Assembly (NCBI RefSeq): GCF_036013645.1
Contig: NZ_CP107869.1
Coordinates: forward strand, 4,464,001 to 4,528,000
Reading direction: 5' to 3'
Length of the DNA: 64,000 nt
Source of the DNA: Streptomyces sp. NBC_00490
GTDB taxonomy: Bacteria; Actinomycetota; Actinomycetes; Streptomycetales; Streptomycetaceae
Under the pieces are notes generated by a model that was given only the letters and a program-made list of their open reading frames with translations, did not search any database and was not told the origin of the DNA. This document shows, piece after piece, positions 49,877 through 58,490 of the stretch. A program made the position numbers and the translations under genes. Position 1 is the first letter of the stretch, and each line of letters begins with the position of its first letter.

Positions 49877-51190
49877 GTGGATCCGGACGTGACCGACACC
49901 GCTGGTACGCCCTCGGCAGGCTCCCTCGGTCCGGGAGCGGGGGCGTCCGCGACCGGGAACGGGTTGATACGACGGCGTCGGCGGCGGTGGCTGCGGTACG
50001 GGGCGGTCGCGGTGGCCGTCACGGTGGTGGCCGGTGTGGGGGCCGGGTGGGCGGTGTACGCGAAGCTGGACGGCAACATCACGCCGGACAACGCGGCGGC
50101 CGCCGAGCTCGCCCGGTACGAGAAGGAGCGGCCCACCGCGCTCGTCAAGGACGCGCTGAACATCCTGCTGATCGGGTCGGACTCACGGTCCGGGGACGGG
50201 AACGCGCGGTACGGGCGGGACTCGGGGACCGAGCGGTCGGACACCACCATCCTGCTGCACCTCGCCGCCGGGCGGCGCAGCGCCACCGGGGTCTCGCTCC
50301 CCCGCGATCTGATGGTGGACGTGCCCGCCTGCCGGCAGCGGGACGGCAGCCGCTCCGAGCCGACGTTCGCGATGTTCAACTCCGCCTTCCAGAAGGGCGG
50401 TTCGGCCTGCACCATCCGAACCGTCGAGAACCTCACGGGAGTTCGCATCGACCATCACGTGGTCGTCGACTTCCACGGCTTCAAGGACATGGTCGACGCG
50501 ATCGACGGCGTACGGATCTGTCTGGACGAGCCCATCCACGACAAGGCCGCCAAGCTGAACCTGCCGGCGGGCAGGGTGACACTCAGCGGCGAGCAGGCCC
50601 TCGGGTACGTGCGGGCCCGAAAGTCGCTCGGCGACGGCAGCGACACCGACCGGATGGACCGCCAGCAGCGCTTCCTCGCGGCGCTCGTCAACAAGGTGCA
50701 GAGCAATGACGTCCTGCTGAACCCGGTGAAGCTCTATCCCTTGCTGGACGCGGCGACCTCGTCGCTCACCACCGACCCGGATCTGGCCCACTTGCACGGT
50801 TTGTACGACCTCGTCCGCGGGATGCGCGACATCCCCACCGCACGTGTGCAATTTCTGACCGTCCCCAGGGAGTCGTACGCCCACGACGCCAATCGCGACC
50901 AACTCGTACAGGCCGACGCCGAGAAGCTGTTCGAACGGCTCCGCAAGGATCAGCCGGTGGCGGTCGCCGAGGAAGTTCCACAGGATTCCGCGACAAAAAG
51001 CCCCAATTCGAGCGACGGTTCGCAAGAAGAAGCGGATTCCCATGAGGAGTCGTACGCCAACGACTACTCCGAGTACGGAGCCCGCTACGACGGCAAATCC
51101 GGCACGAAGCGGCCCGATGAGCCCGTCGCGGCCGTTTCGCCCGCGCCGACGTTCCGCGGAAACACCGCCGCCGAGGACACCTGCAAGTAA
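49877..51190 (+). CDS. LCP (LytR-CpsA-Psr) family glycopolymer ligase 1
   Basis: 437 residues from a GTG (MDPDVTD); a second GTG four codons later is possible. An Arg-rich cytoplasmic N-terminus leads to a membrane helix (about 40-62, GAVAVAVTVVAGVGAGWAVY). The LCP domain (about 93-310) has LNILLIGSDSRSG, SDTTILLHL, GVSLPRDLMVDVP and the Arg pair in ALGYVRARKSLGDG. The tail is acidic and Ser-rich without a LytR_C domain. LCP enzymes transfer undecaprenyl-linked glycopolymers to peptidoglycan outside the membrane. First of four tandem LCP genes. Confidence 0.92.
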   Translation: MDPDVTDTAGTPSAGSLGPGAGASATGNGLIRRRRRRWLRYGAVAVAVTVVAGVGAGWAVYAKLDGNITPDNAAAAELARYEKERPTALVKDALNILLIGSDSRSGDGNARYGRDSGTERSDTTILLHLAAGRRSATGVSLPRDLMVDVPACRQRDGSRSEPTFAMFNSAFQKGGSACTIRTVENLTGVRIDHHVVVDFHGFKDMVDAIDGVRICLDEPIHDKAAKLNLPAGRVTLSGEQALGYVRARKSLGDGSDTDRMDRQQRFLAALVNKVQSNDVLLNPVKLYPLLDAATSSLTTDPDLAHLHGLYDLVRGMRDIPTARVQFLTVPRESYAHDANRDQLVQADAEKLFERLRKDQPVAVAEEVPQDSATKSPNSSDGSQEEADSHEESYANDYSEYGARYDGKSGTKRPDEPVAAVSPAPTFRGNTAAEDTCK

Positions 51191-51421
51191 AGCGATTGCC
51201 AAGGCGACGTACAGGTGTTCAAGGAAATGGGGCGGATTGACCAGTTGTAGGGACGTGGAATTTGTCACCGTCGTCGCTTGACGATGAACTGGCCGGATAG
51301 TGTGAGCGATCCTGCGCATCCGGCCATCAGGACTTCCTGGGGTCGGGCACAGGGTGACCGAGACCCGAGCGCCTTTGAGGGGGAAGGCGCCGCGTGGCCC
51401 CGACGGAGGATTCAGACAACC

Positions 51422-53173
51422 GTGGACGCGCAAGGCCGTGGGCGGGCGGACGACATCGACCCCGCAGACCAGTGGGTGCTCAATCCGACCACTGGCGAAT
51501 ACGAACTGCGACTGACTCCTTCCGCACCGCAATCACCGGTGCCAGGACCTCGTAGATCCGCTCCCCGCTCCGGCGGCGGAGGAGGCTCCGCGGGCGGAGC
51601 GACGCGCAGCAGGTCGGCGGCCCCGGGCCGTACGGCACCCGCCGAGGCGCCCGGCCGTGACGTGCCGCCGCCCCGCAGACGCCGTGGCGCGCCCGAGGAA
51701 CCGCTGCCGGGCCGGCGCAACCGGCGGCCGGTCAAGAAGAAGTCGAAGGCCAAGAAGGCCGTCGTGTGGACCGGCGGCGTCATGGCGTTCGTCCTGATCG
51801 GCACGGCCGGTGCGGCCTATCTGTACCTCAAGCACCTCGAGGGCAACGTCACCACCGAGGACGTCGGCAACGTGGCGGATGACGGCTTCAGCAAGGACGA
51901 GGCCTTCAACATCCTGATCATCGGCACCGACAGGCGGACCGGCGCGGGCAACGAGGGCTACGGCGACAAGGGGAGCGTCGGGCACGCCGACACCAACATC
52001 CTGCTGCACGTCTCCAAGGACCGTACGAACGCGACCGCGATGAGCATCCCGCGGGACCTGATCGTCGACGTGCCCGACTGTGACGGCAAGGACGGCGCGG
52101 TCATCCCGGGCACCCAGGACAAGCGCTTCAACACCAGCCTCGGCCAGGACGGCCGCAACCCCGGCTGCACCATGAAGACGGTCGAGGAGCTCACCGGCAT
52201 CGACGTGAACCACTTCGCGATGGCCGACTTCAACGCGGTGAAGACGCTGACGAGCGCGGTGGGCGGGGTGGAGGTCTGTCTCGCCAAGGACGTCAACGAC
52301 CCCGACTCGCATCTGAACCTGTCGGCCGGCAAGCACACCATCGAGGGCGAGCAAGCACTCGCCTTCGTCCGCACCCGGCACAGCTTCGGCAACCAGGGCG
52401 ACCTGGACCGCATCAAGGTCCAGCAGCAGTTCATGAGTTCGCTGATGCGCAAGATGACCTCGGGCGACACCCTCACCAGCCCCACGAAGCTGATAAAGCT
52501 GGCCAACGCCGCCACCAAGGCGCTCACCGTCGACAAGGGCATCGGCAAGGCCAGCACGCTCAAGGACGTGGCGCTGGAGCTGAAGAAGGTGCCGATGAAG
52601 AACATCACCTTCACCACGGTCCCGGTCAAGGACAACCCGGCCGAGGTGGTCAAGGCGACCGTCGTGCCCCTTGAGCCGAACGCCTCGCAGGTCTTCAACA
52701 TGATCAAGAGTGACACCTCCTTCACCGCGGTCAAGGCCAAGGAGAAAAAGGAGAAGGCCGCCGTCGCCGCCCGGCTGAAGGGCACCAAGTCGGACGCCTC
52801 CGAGGTGCGGGTGCGGATCCTCAACGGCGGGGCTCCGGGCGGCAGCGCCCAGGAGGAGCTCACCTACCTCCAGACCGAGGCGGGTGTGTCCAAGTCGGAG
52901 AACGCGGGCAACGCGGAGAAGGCGCTGAAGAAGACGACCCTCGAGTACGCCCCGGACCAGGCGGACCAGGCCCGCAGGCTGGCCGCGATCATGGGGCTCT
53001 CCGGATCGGCGATGAAGCCGGGCGAGAGCGTCACCAACTCCCAGGGCCTGCCGACCATGACGCTGACGCTGGGCGAGGACTTCAAGGGGGCCGGGGTGAA
53101 GTTGAACTCCTCCTCGGCGGCGGTTCCGAACGTGGACAAGACCACGGCCAACGAGGTCAAGTGCGCGAGTTGA
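51422..53173 (+). CDS. LCP family glycopolymer ligase 2, with LytR_C domain
   Basis: 583 residues from the GTG giving VDAQGRGRADDIDPADQW, with GGAGG 12 nt upstream; a longer frame begins at 51278. A disordered Pro/Arg cytoplasmic part (1-110) contains NPTTGEYELRL. It is followed by a membrane helix (about 115-137), the LCP domain (about 158-390) with FNILIIGTDRRTG, MSIPRDLIVDVP and AFVRTRHSFGNQGD, and a C-terminal LytR_C domain (about 460-545, VRVRILNGGAPGG). It is separated from the previous LCP gene by 231 bp, so it may have its own promoter. Confidence 0.92.
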   Translation: MDAQGRGRADDIDPADQWVLNPTTGEYELRLTPSAPQSPVPGPRRSAPRSGGGGGSAGGATRSRSAAPGRTAPAEAPGRDVPPPRRRRGAPEEPLPGRRNRRPVKKKSKAKKAVVWTGGVMAFVLIGTAGAAYLYLKHLEGNVTTEDVGNVADDGFSKDEAFNILIIGTDRRTGAGNEGYGDKGSVGHADTNILLHVSKDRTNATAMSIPRDLIVDVPDCDGKDGAVIPGTQDKRFNTSLGQDGRNPGCTMKTVEELTGIDVNHFAMADFNAVKTLTSAVGGVEVCLAKDVNDPDSHLNLSAGKHTIEGEQALAFVRTRHSFGNQGDLDRIKVQQQFMSSLMRKMTSGDTLTSPTKLIKLANAATKALTVDKGIGKASTLKDVALELKKVPMKNITFTTVPVKDNPAEVVKATVVPLEPNASQVFNMIKSDTSFTAVKAKEKKEKAAVAARLKGTKSDASEVRVRILNGGAPGGSAQEELTYLQTEAGVSKSENAGNAEKALKKTTLEYAPDQADQARRLAAIMGLSGSAMKPGESVTNSQGLPTMTLTLGEDFKGAGVKLNSSSAAVPNVDKTTANEVKCAS

Positions 53174-53190
53174 CCATGTGAAGCGTGTGA

Positions 53191-53251
53191 CCTGACAGGC
53201 CTGTCGTACGTCTAACAGGGCGTGACGGCAGGCCTGTTCAGTGCTGTCAGG
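53191..53251. repeat. Nested inverted repeats between LCP genes 2 and 3
   Basis: The outer arms are CCTGACAG (53191-53198) and CTGTCAGG (53244-53251). Inside lie AACAGG/CCTGTT (53214-53238) and the perfect palindrome ACAGGCCTGT (53195-53204). The region can fold as a terminator for LCP2 or serve as an operator for LCP3. Confidence 0.6.
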
Positions 53252-53270
53252 GTGGGGAGGGGACGGGGAG

Positions 53271-54887
53271 ATGACCCAGAACAGTGTGCAGGGGGAAAGG
53301 ACGCGAGAGGGCGTCCCGCAGGCTCGGGAGGGGGCCGCGGAGGGGAACGGGAGCGGAAGCAGGCACGGCAGACGCCGGGCACGGCCGCGCCGTAAACACC
53401 GCGTGCTGAGATGGTCCGCGACGACGCTGTCGGTGCTGATACTCGGCACGGCCGGCGCCGGATACCTGTACTACCAGCACCTCAACGGCAACCTCGGCAC
53501 GGGTGAGCGCAGCAGCGGCGACTCCAAGGCGAAGAAGAGCGCGCCGAACGCGGCCGGGCAGACCCCGCTGAACATCCTGCTGATCGGCTCCGACAGCCGT
53601 GCCTCCGCCGAGAACGTGAAGCTCGGCGGCAGCAAGGACAGCCGCGGCAACCCGCCGCTGGGGGATGTGCAGATGCTCATCCACCTGGCCGCGGACCGGA
53701 AAAGCGCCGCCGTGGTGACCGTCCCGCGCGACACCCGGGTGCCCATCCCCGAGTGCACCGACCCGGAGACGGACGAGGTCTACCCGGCGACGACCAGAGA
53801 GATCATCAACACCACGCTGGGCCGCGGCGGGGCCGGCTGCACGCTGGCGACCTGGCAGAACCTCACCGGGGTCTACATCGACCACTGGATGACGATCGAC
53901 TTCGCCGGCGTGGTGCGCATGGCGGACGCCGTCGGCGGCGTCGAGGTCTGTGTGAACCAGAACGTCCACGACCGCCCGCTGCCCGGTGTGCCCGGCGGCT
54001 CCGGCCTCAAGATGAAGGCCGGCCGCAAGGAGGTCAAGGGCGAGGAGGCACTCCAGTGGCTGCGCACCCGGCACGCGTGGGGCAGTGACCCGCTGCGGGC
54101 GAAGGCCCAGCACATGTACATGAACTCGATGATCCGCACGCTGAAGAAGCAGAACGTCTTCACCGACGGCGGGCGCCTGATGGACCTGGCCGAGGCGGCC
54201 ACGAAGTCGCTGGACGTCTCCGAGGAGATCGGCAGCGTGAAGAAGCTGTACGACCTCAGCAAGCAGCTCAAGTCGGTGCCGGCGGACCGGATCACCATGA
54301 CGACGATGCCGAACATCGAGGATCCGCAGGACAGGAACCACCTGGTCCCGTTGGAGGCCGACGCCGAGAAGCTGTGGCAGATGCTCCGCGACGACGTGCC
54401 CTTCGACGACAACGGGACGGACTCGGGGAAGAAGAAGCCCAAGGAGAAGGTCTCCGACGATCCGGCGGCGGCGGACGGCGAGATCGGCGTCCTGGTGCAG
54501 AACGCCACGCGGTCCTCCTCGCTCGGTCCGGTCGACGGACGGGCGCGGACCGTCAGCGGGCTGCTGACGGAGAAGGGCTTCGCCCGCGCGTCGGCGGACA
54601 CCACGTCGGGGCTCGCCGAGGAGCGGACCGTGGTGCGCTTCCCGAGCGCGGATCTGGAGGGCGATGCCCAGCGGATCGCCAAGTCGCTCGGGATTCCGCT
54701 GAGTTCGGTGAAGAAGTCGACGGACGTCTCCGGGGTCACCCTGATCGTGGGCGCCGACTGGCGCGAGGGCACCACGTATCCGAAGAAGTCCGACCCGAGG
54801 GCCGGGGACCTGCCGTCGACCTCCGACGAGCTCAACGGGGCGGACAGCAGCAAGTGCATGGACGTGTACAAGCCGTACCGCTGGTAG
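53271..54887 (+). CDS. LCP family glycopolymer ligase 3, with LytR_C domain
   Basis: 538 residues from MTQNSVQGERTREG; a frame ten codons longer exists. A basic N-terminus precedes the membrane helix (about 44-64, TLSVLILGTAGAGYLYYQHL). The LCP domain (about 90-330) has LNILLIGSDSRAS, VTVPRDTRVPIP and LQWLRTRHAWGS. The LytR_C domain is near 405-500 (GVLVQNATRSSS ... DLEGDAQRIAKSLGIPLSSV). It is strikingly similar to LCP 4 along its length, indicating recent tandem duplication. Confidence 0.92.
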   Translation: MTQNSVQGERTREGVPQAREGAAEGNGSGSRHGRRRARPRRKHRVLRWSATTLSVLILGTAGAGYLYYQHLNGNLGTGERSSGDSKAKKSAPNAAGQTPLNILLIGSDSRASAENVKLGGSKDSRGNPPLGDVQMLIHLAADRKSAAVVTVPRDTRVPIPECTDPETDEVYPATTREIINTTLGRGGAGCTLATWQNLTGVYIDHWMTIDFAGVVRMADAVGGVEVCVNQNVHDRPLPGVPGGSGLKMKAGRKEVKGEEALQWLRTRHAWGSDPLRAKAQHMYMNSMIRTLKKQNVFTDGGRLMDLAEAATKSLDVSEEIGSVKKLYDLSKQLKSVPADRITMTTMPNIEDPQDRNHLVPLEADAEKLWQMLRDDVPFDDNGTDSGKKKPKEKVSDDPAAADGEIGVLVQNATRSSSLGPVDGRARTVSGLLTEKGFARASADTTSGLAEERTVVRFPSADLEGDAQRIAKSLGIPLSSVKKSTDVSGVTLIVGADWREGTTYPKKSDPRAGDLPSTSDELNGADSSKCMDVYKPYRW

Positions 54888-55168
54888 CGGCCGGCGTCCT
54901 GAAACTGTTCGGCCGAGCCGGCTTCCCGGACCCCACAGCAAACTCCTAACTGGCTGCAGAATGATGAAGCGTGGTCAGGTTCCGGGGCTTGAACAGCGCT
55001 TCGACAGCGTATTCGACAACGGTTCTCGCGTACGCTTCCGACGAGGCGGACCAGGCACACAGCCGACCGCCGGGCTGGGGAGGCTCGGCAGTCCGTCAGG
55101 CGCAGGGTGGGGAGGGCAGGGAGTTGGCGCAAAGTGTGCGCGGCGAGGTTCCCGCGGTGGAGGACACG

Positions 55169-56725
55169 ATGTCCCTCACGCCGCAGGATCCCGGGCCGCC
55201 GGCCGGACACGGCGAGAGACGGCGCGGGAAAGACGGCCGACGACGGGCGCGCCGCGCCCTGCGCTGGTCCGCGCTCGTGCTGTCGGTGGTGATACTCGGC
55301 ACCGCGGGCGCCGGGTATCTGTACTACCGGCACCTCAACGGCAACATCAAGAAGGACGACCTGAACCTCGGCAACGAGAAGGACAGGGCGGCCAAGACGG
55401 AGGCGAACGCCGCCGGGCAGACCCCTCTGAACATCCTGCTGATCGGCTCCGACGCGCGGAACAGCAAGGAGAACCAGAAGCTCGGCGGTGCCAAGGACAC
55501 GTACAACACCGCGCCGCGCGCGGACGTCCAGATGCTGTTGCACGTCTCGGCGGACCGCTCCAACATGTCGGTGGTCAGCATGCCGCGCGACACCCTGGTC
55601 GACATACCCGAGTGCACGGACCCCGACACCGAGAAGACCTACTCGGCGCTCACCTCGGCGATGACGAACGACTCCCTCGGCCGCGGCGGCCCCGGCTGCA
55701 CGGTGGCGACCTGGGAGAAGCTCACCGACATCCACATCGACCACTTCATCATGGTCGACTTCGCGGGCGTGGTGTCGATGGCGGACGCCATCGGCGGCGT
55801 ACCGGTCTGCGTGGACGCCAACATCCACTCGCACACCTCCTCGGGCAAGGGCTCGGGCCTGAAGCTGGAGGAGGGCACCACGTACATCAAGGGCGAGCAG
55901 GCCCTCCAGTGGCTGCGCACGCGGTACGGCTTCGAGGACAACACCGACATCGCGCGGGCCAAGGCCCAGCACCAGTACATGAACTCGATGGTCCGCGAGC
56001 TGCGCGAGAACGCGACACTGAGCAGCCCGAACAAGCTGCGCAAGCTCGCCGAGACGGCCACCGAGGCGTTGACGGTGGACGACGGACTGGGCAGCGTGAC
56101 GAAGCTGTACGACCTGAGCAACGAGCTGCGGAAGGTCCCCAGCAAGCGCATCACCATGACGACGATGCCGTGGCAGTACGCCTCGGACGGCAACCGGGTG
56201 GTGCCCAAGCCGGAGGAAGCGGAGAAGGTGTTCCGGCTGGTCCGTGAGGACATCGCGCTCGACGGCAAGGACAAGAAGAAGGCAGCGGACGAGACCTCCG
56301 ACGACCCGGCCGCCGCGGACGACAAGATCGCCGTCCAGGTGCAGAACGGCACCCGCACCAGCACGCAGTCGGCGGTCACGGGGCGGGCAGGCGATGTGAC
56401 CGAACTCCTCGTCGGCAAGGGGTTCACCGCGGCCAGGTCGGACTCCTCGGCGGCGCCCAGCCAGGCCAAGACGGTCGTCCGCTACCCGAGCGCCGACCTG
56501 GAGGGCGATGCCCAGCGGATCGCCAAGTCCCTGGGGATTCCGATGAGTTCGGTGAAGAAGTCGACGGACGTCTCCGGGGTCACCCTGGTCGTCGGCGCGG
56601 ACTGGCGCTCGGGTACGGCCTACAAGGCCCCGGCGGAGGACGACGCGCTGCCCGAGTCGGAGGACACCTTCAACGGCGCGGACACCAAGGCCTGCATGCA
56701 CGTCAATCCCGACTTCACCTGGTAG
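55169..56725 (+). CDS. LCP family glycopolymer ligase 4, with LytR_C domain
   Basis: 518 residues from MSLTPQDPGPPAGHG, with GGAGG directly upstream. The membrane helix (about 33-53, LSVVILGTAGAGYLYYRHL) is followed by the LCP domain with LNILLIGSDARNS, VSMPRDTLVDIP and LQWLRTRYGFED, and a LytR_C domain (VQVQNGTRTSTQ ... KSLGIPMSSVKKS). It differs from LCP 3 mainly in the linker and in residues lining the LCP pocket. A terminator follows at 56751. Confidence 0.92.
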   Translation: MSLTPQDPGPPAGHGERRRGKDGRRRARRALRWSALVLSVVILGTAGAGYLYYRHLNGNIKKDDLNLGNEKDRAAKTEANAAGQTPLNILLIGSDARNSKENQKLGGAKDTYNTAPRADVQMLLHVSADRSNMSVVSMPRDTLVDIPECTDPDTEKTYSALTSAMTNDSLGRGGPGCTVATWEKLTDIHIDHFIMVDFAGVVSMADAIGGVPVCVDANIHSHTSSGKGSGLKLEEGTTYIKGEQALQWLRTRYGFEDNTDIARAKAQHQYMNSMVRELRENATLSSPNKLRKLAETATEALTVDDGLGSVTKLYDLSNELRKVPSKRITMTTMPWQYASDGNRVVPKPEEAEKVFRLVREDIALDGKDKKKAADETSDDPAAADDKIAVQVQNGTRTSTQSAVTGRAGDVTELLVGKGFTAARSDSSAAPSQAKTVVRYPSADLEGDAQRIAKSLGIPMSSVKKSTDVSGVTLVVGADWRSGTAYKAPAEDDALPESEDTFNGADTKACMHVNPDFTW

Positions 56726-56750
56726 CCGAAGCTCCACCCAACTCGCCCAC

Positions 56751-56787
56751 GGCGAAGGCCCCTTCCCCCGCGGAAGGGGCCTTCGCC
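56751..56787. terminator. Terminator after LCP gene 4
   Basis: GGCGAAGGCCCCTTCC and GGAAGGGGCCTTCGCC form a perfect 16-bp stem around a 5-nt loop, 26 bp beyond the stop. Confidence 0.9.
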
Positions 56788-56840
56788 GTTCATGAAATGA
56801 TCATGTCGGTTCTGCAGTGACACCTGACAGGAGCTCAACC

Positions 56841-57260
56841 ATGCTCACTCTCAAGCGAATCGGCTCCGCGGTGGCCGTCCTCGGCCTCACGGCGGCCGGC
56901 ACGATCGCCGCCACCGGAAGCGCCTCGGCGGCCTCGTACGCCGGTACCTGCGGGTCCGGCTACAGCGTGATCGACACCATGGACGTCGGCGACGGAACCG
57001 CCTACCTCACCTACAGCGGCGCCACCGGCAAGAACTGTGTCGTCACCGTCAGCGACACCCAGGGGACGCCCATGGTCCTGGGCGCCAACCTGCGGCTGCA
57101 CCGCACCGACGCCGTGTGGAAGTCCAGCGAGGAGGACTCCGGCACCTTCAAGTACTACGCGGGCCCGCTGTACCTCTCCGCCGCGGACAAGTGCATCGAC
57201 TGGGGCGGCCGCGCGGCCTCCAACTACACACGCATCGACTACGGCGTCCACTGCGGCTGA
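56841..57260 (+). CDS. Small secreted SapA-like protein
   Basis: 139 residues from MLTLKRIGSAVAVLG, with AGGAG upstream; the frame extends nine codons further. A signal peptide ends near residue 33 (ATGSASAA-SYA). The mature domain has four Cys (CGSGY, KNCVVTV, DKCIDWG and the C-terminal HCG) and the pattern GTFKYYAGPLYLSA. This recalls spore-associated protein A (SapA) of Streptomyces, a secreted spore-coat protein of unknown role. The family link is by recollection. It is flanked by terminators, so monocistronic. Confidence 0.75.
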   Translation: MLTLKRIGSAVAVLGLTAAGTIAATGSASAASYAGTCGSGYSVIDTMDVGDGTAYLTYSGATGKNCVVTVSDTQGTPMVLGANLRLHRTDAVWKSSEEDSGTFKYYAGPLYLSAADKCIDWGGRAASNYTRIDYGVHCG

Positions 57261-57271
57261 GCCGCGGACCA

Positions 57272-57306
57272 CGAAGGCCCCCTCCCGGCGCGGGAGGGGG
57301 CCTTCG
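57272..57306. terminator. Bidirectional terminator after the SapA-like gene
   Basis: CGAAGGCCCCCTCCCG, GCG, CGGGAGGGGGCCTTCG is a perfect 16-bp stem between convergent genes. Confidence 0.9.
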
Positions 57307-57323
57307 ACGCGTTCAAGGCCGTC

Positions 57324-58364
57324 CTAGGCCTCCGTCAGCACCGCCGGCCGCCGCGAGGCGATGACCTTCTTCGCCAGTGACTTCGGGCTGGTCAGGAAGC
57401 CGAAGCCCCAGCACATGTGCATGGTGGCGAGCGCGACGGGGATCTGCAGCCGCGCCTTCAACGGCAGGCCCTTGCCGGCGGGCAGCGACCCGAGGGCGAT
57501 CGCCGCGAGATAGCCGCCGGGGACCACGAAGCCGAGCGGGGTCAGGGCCGCGCCCACCACGATCCCCGCCGCGATCGCGCACACCGCGGTCGGCGGGGCG
57601 AGGTAGCGCAGGTTGATGGAACCGGAGTGGTAGCGGGCGACGACGTGCCGCCAGCGGCCGTAGTCCTTGTACTGCTTGGCGAGCGCCTTCACCGAGGGCC
57701 TCGGGCGGTACGACACCCTGAGCTCCGGCGAGAACCAGATCAGCCCGCCCGCCTCCCTGATCCGGAAGTTCAGCTCCCAGTCCTGGGCGCGGATGAACTC
57801 CTCGTTGTAGCCGCCCTGTTGCTCCAGCGCCGCGCGCCGGAACACCCCGAGATAGACGGTCTCCGCCGGTCCGGCCTCGCCGCCCGTGTGGAACGCGGCG
57901 TTGCCGACCCCGATCTTCGAGGTCATCGCGGCGGCGACCGCGTGCTCCCAGTCGTTCTCGCCCTCGGCGTGCATGATGCCGCCGACGTTGTGCGCGCCGG
58001 TCTCCTCCAGGAGCCGTACGGCGGTCGCGATGTAGTTCGGGGAGAGCATGCCGTGGCCGTCGACGCGGACCACGATCGGATGGCGGGAGGCCTTGATCGC
58101 GGCGTTGAGGGCGGCGGGCGTGCGGCCGGTCGGGTTCGGGACCGTGTGCACACGCTTGCTGTCGGACGCAGTCTCGCGTACGAGCTCGGCGGCGATCTCG
58201 TCCGTACGGTCCTTGGACGGACCGAGGGCGATCACGACCTCCAGCTCGCCGGCGTACTCCTGCGCGAGGATCGCTTGGACGGCTCCGCGCAGATGCCGCT
58301 CCTCGTTGAGGACGGGCATGATCACAGACACGGCGGGGAGCTGCACGTCGGGCTTGGCGTTCAT
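57324..58364 (-). CDS. GT2 family glycosyltransferase
   Basis: 346 residues from MNAKPDVQLPAVSVIMPV. The GT-A fold shows SVIMPVLNEERHLRGAV, the donor-binding DGHG (at the DxD position), and the ED/QxxRW-like motifs EFIRAQDWELNFRIREAG. A basic segment and two hydrophobic stretches (about 265-305) at the C-terminus suggest membrane association. It is divergent from LCP gene 5 and likely makes a glycan that the LCP enzymes could attach; the sugar is unknown. Mycobacteria have a GT2 (rhamnosyltransferase WbbL) near the equivalent LCP gene. Confidence 0.9.
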   Translation of the reverse strand: MNAKPDVQLPAVSVIMPVLNEERHLRGAVQAILAQEYAGELEVVIALGPSKDRTDEIAAELVRETASDSKRVHTVPNPTGRTPAALNAAIKASRHPIVVRVDGHGMLSPNYIATAVRLLEETGAHNVGGIMHAEGENDWEHAVAAAMTSKIGVGNAAFHTGGEAGPAETVYLGVFRRAALEQQGGYNEEFIRAQDWELNFRIREAGGLIWFSPELRVSYRPRPSVKALAKQYKDYGRWRHVVARYHSGSINLRYLAPPTAVCAIAAGIVVGAALTPLGFVVPGGYLAAIALGSLPAGKGLPLKARLQIPVALATMHMCWGFGFLTSPKSLAKKVIASRRPAVLTEA

Positions 58365-58490
58365 AGGGGGCTCACGTTACCGCGAACGGGGGACACCGAT
58401 GCGCCCCGCCCAGGTGGTTCCGGCGGCCGCAGATCGTATGGGCCTACGGTGCTGATGATCCCACGTACGGCCCTCGCGGAGGTGTCCCCC

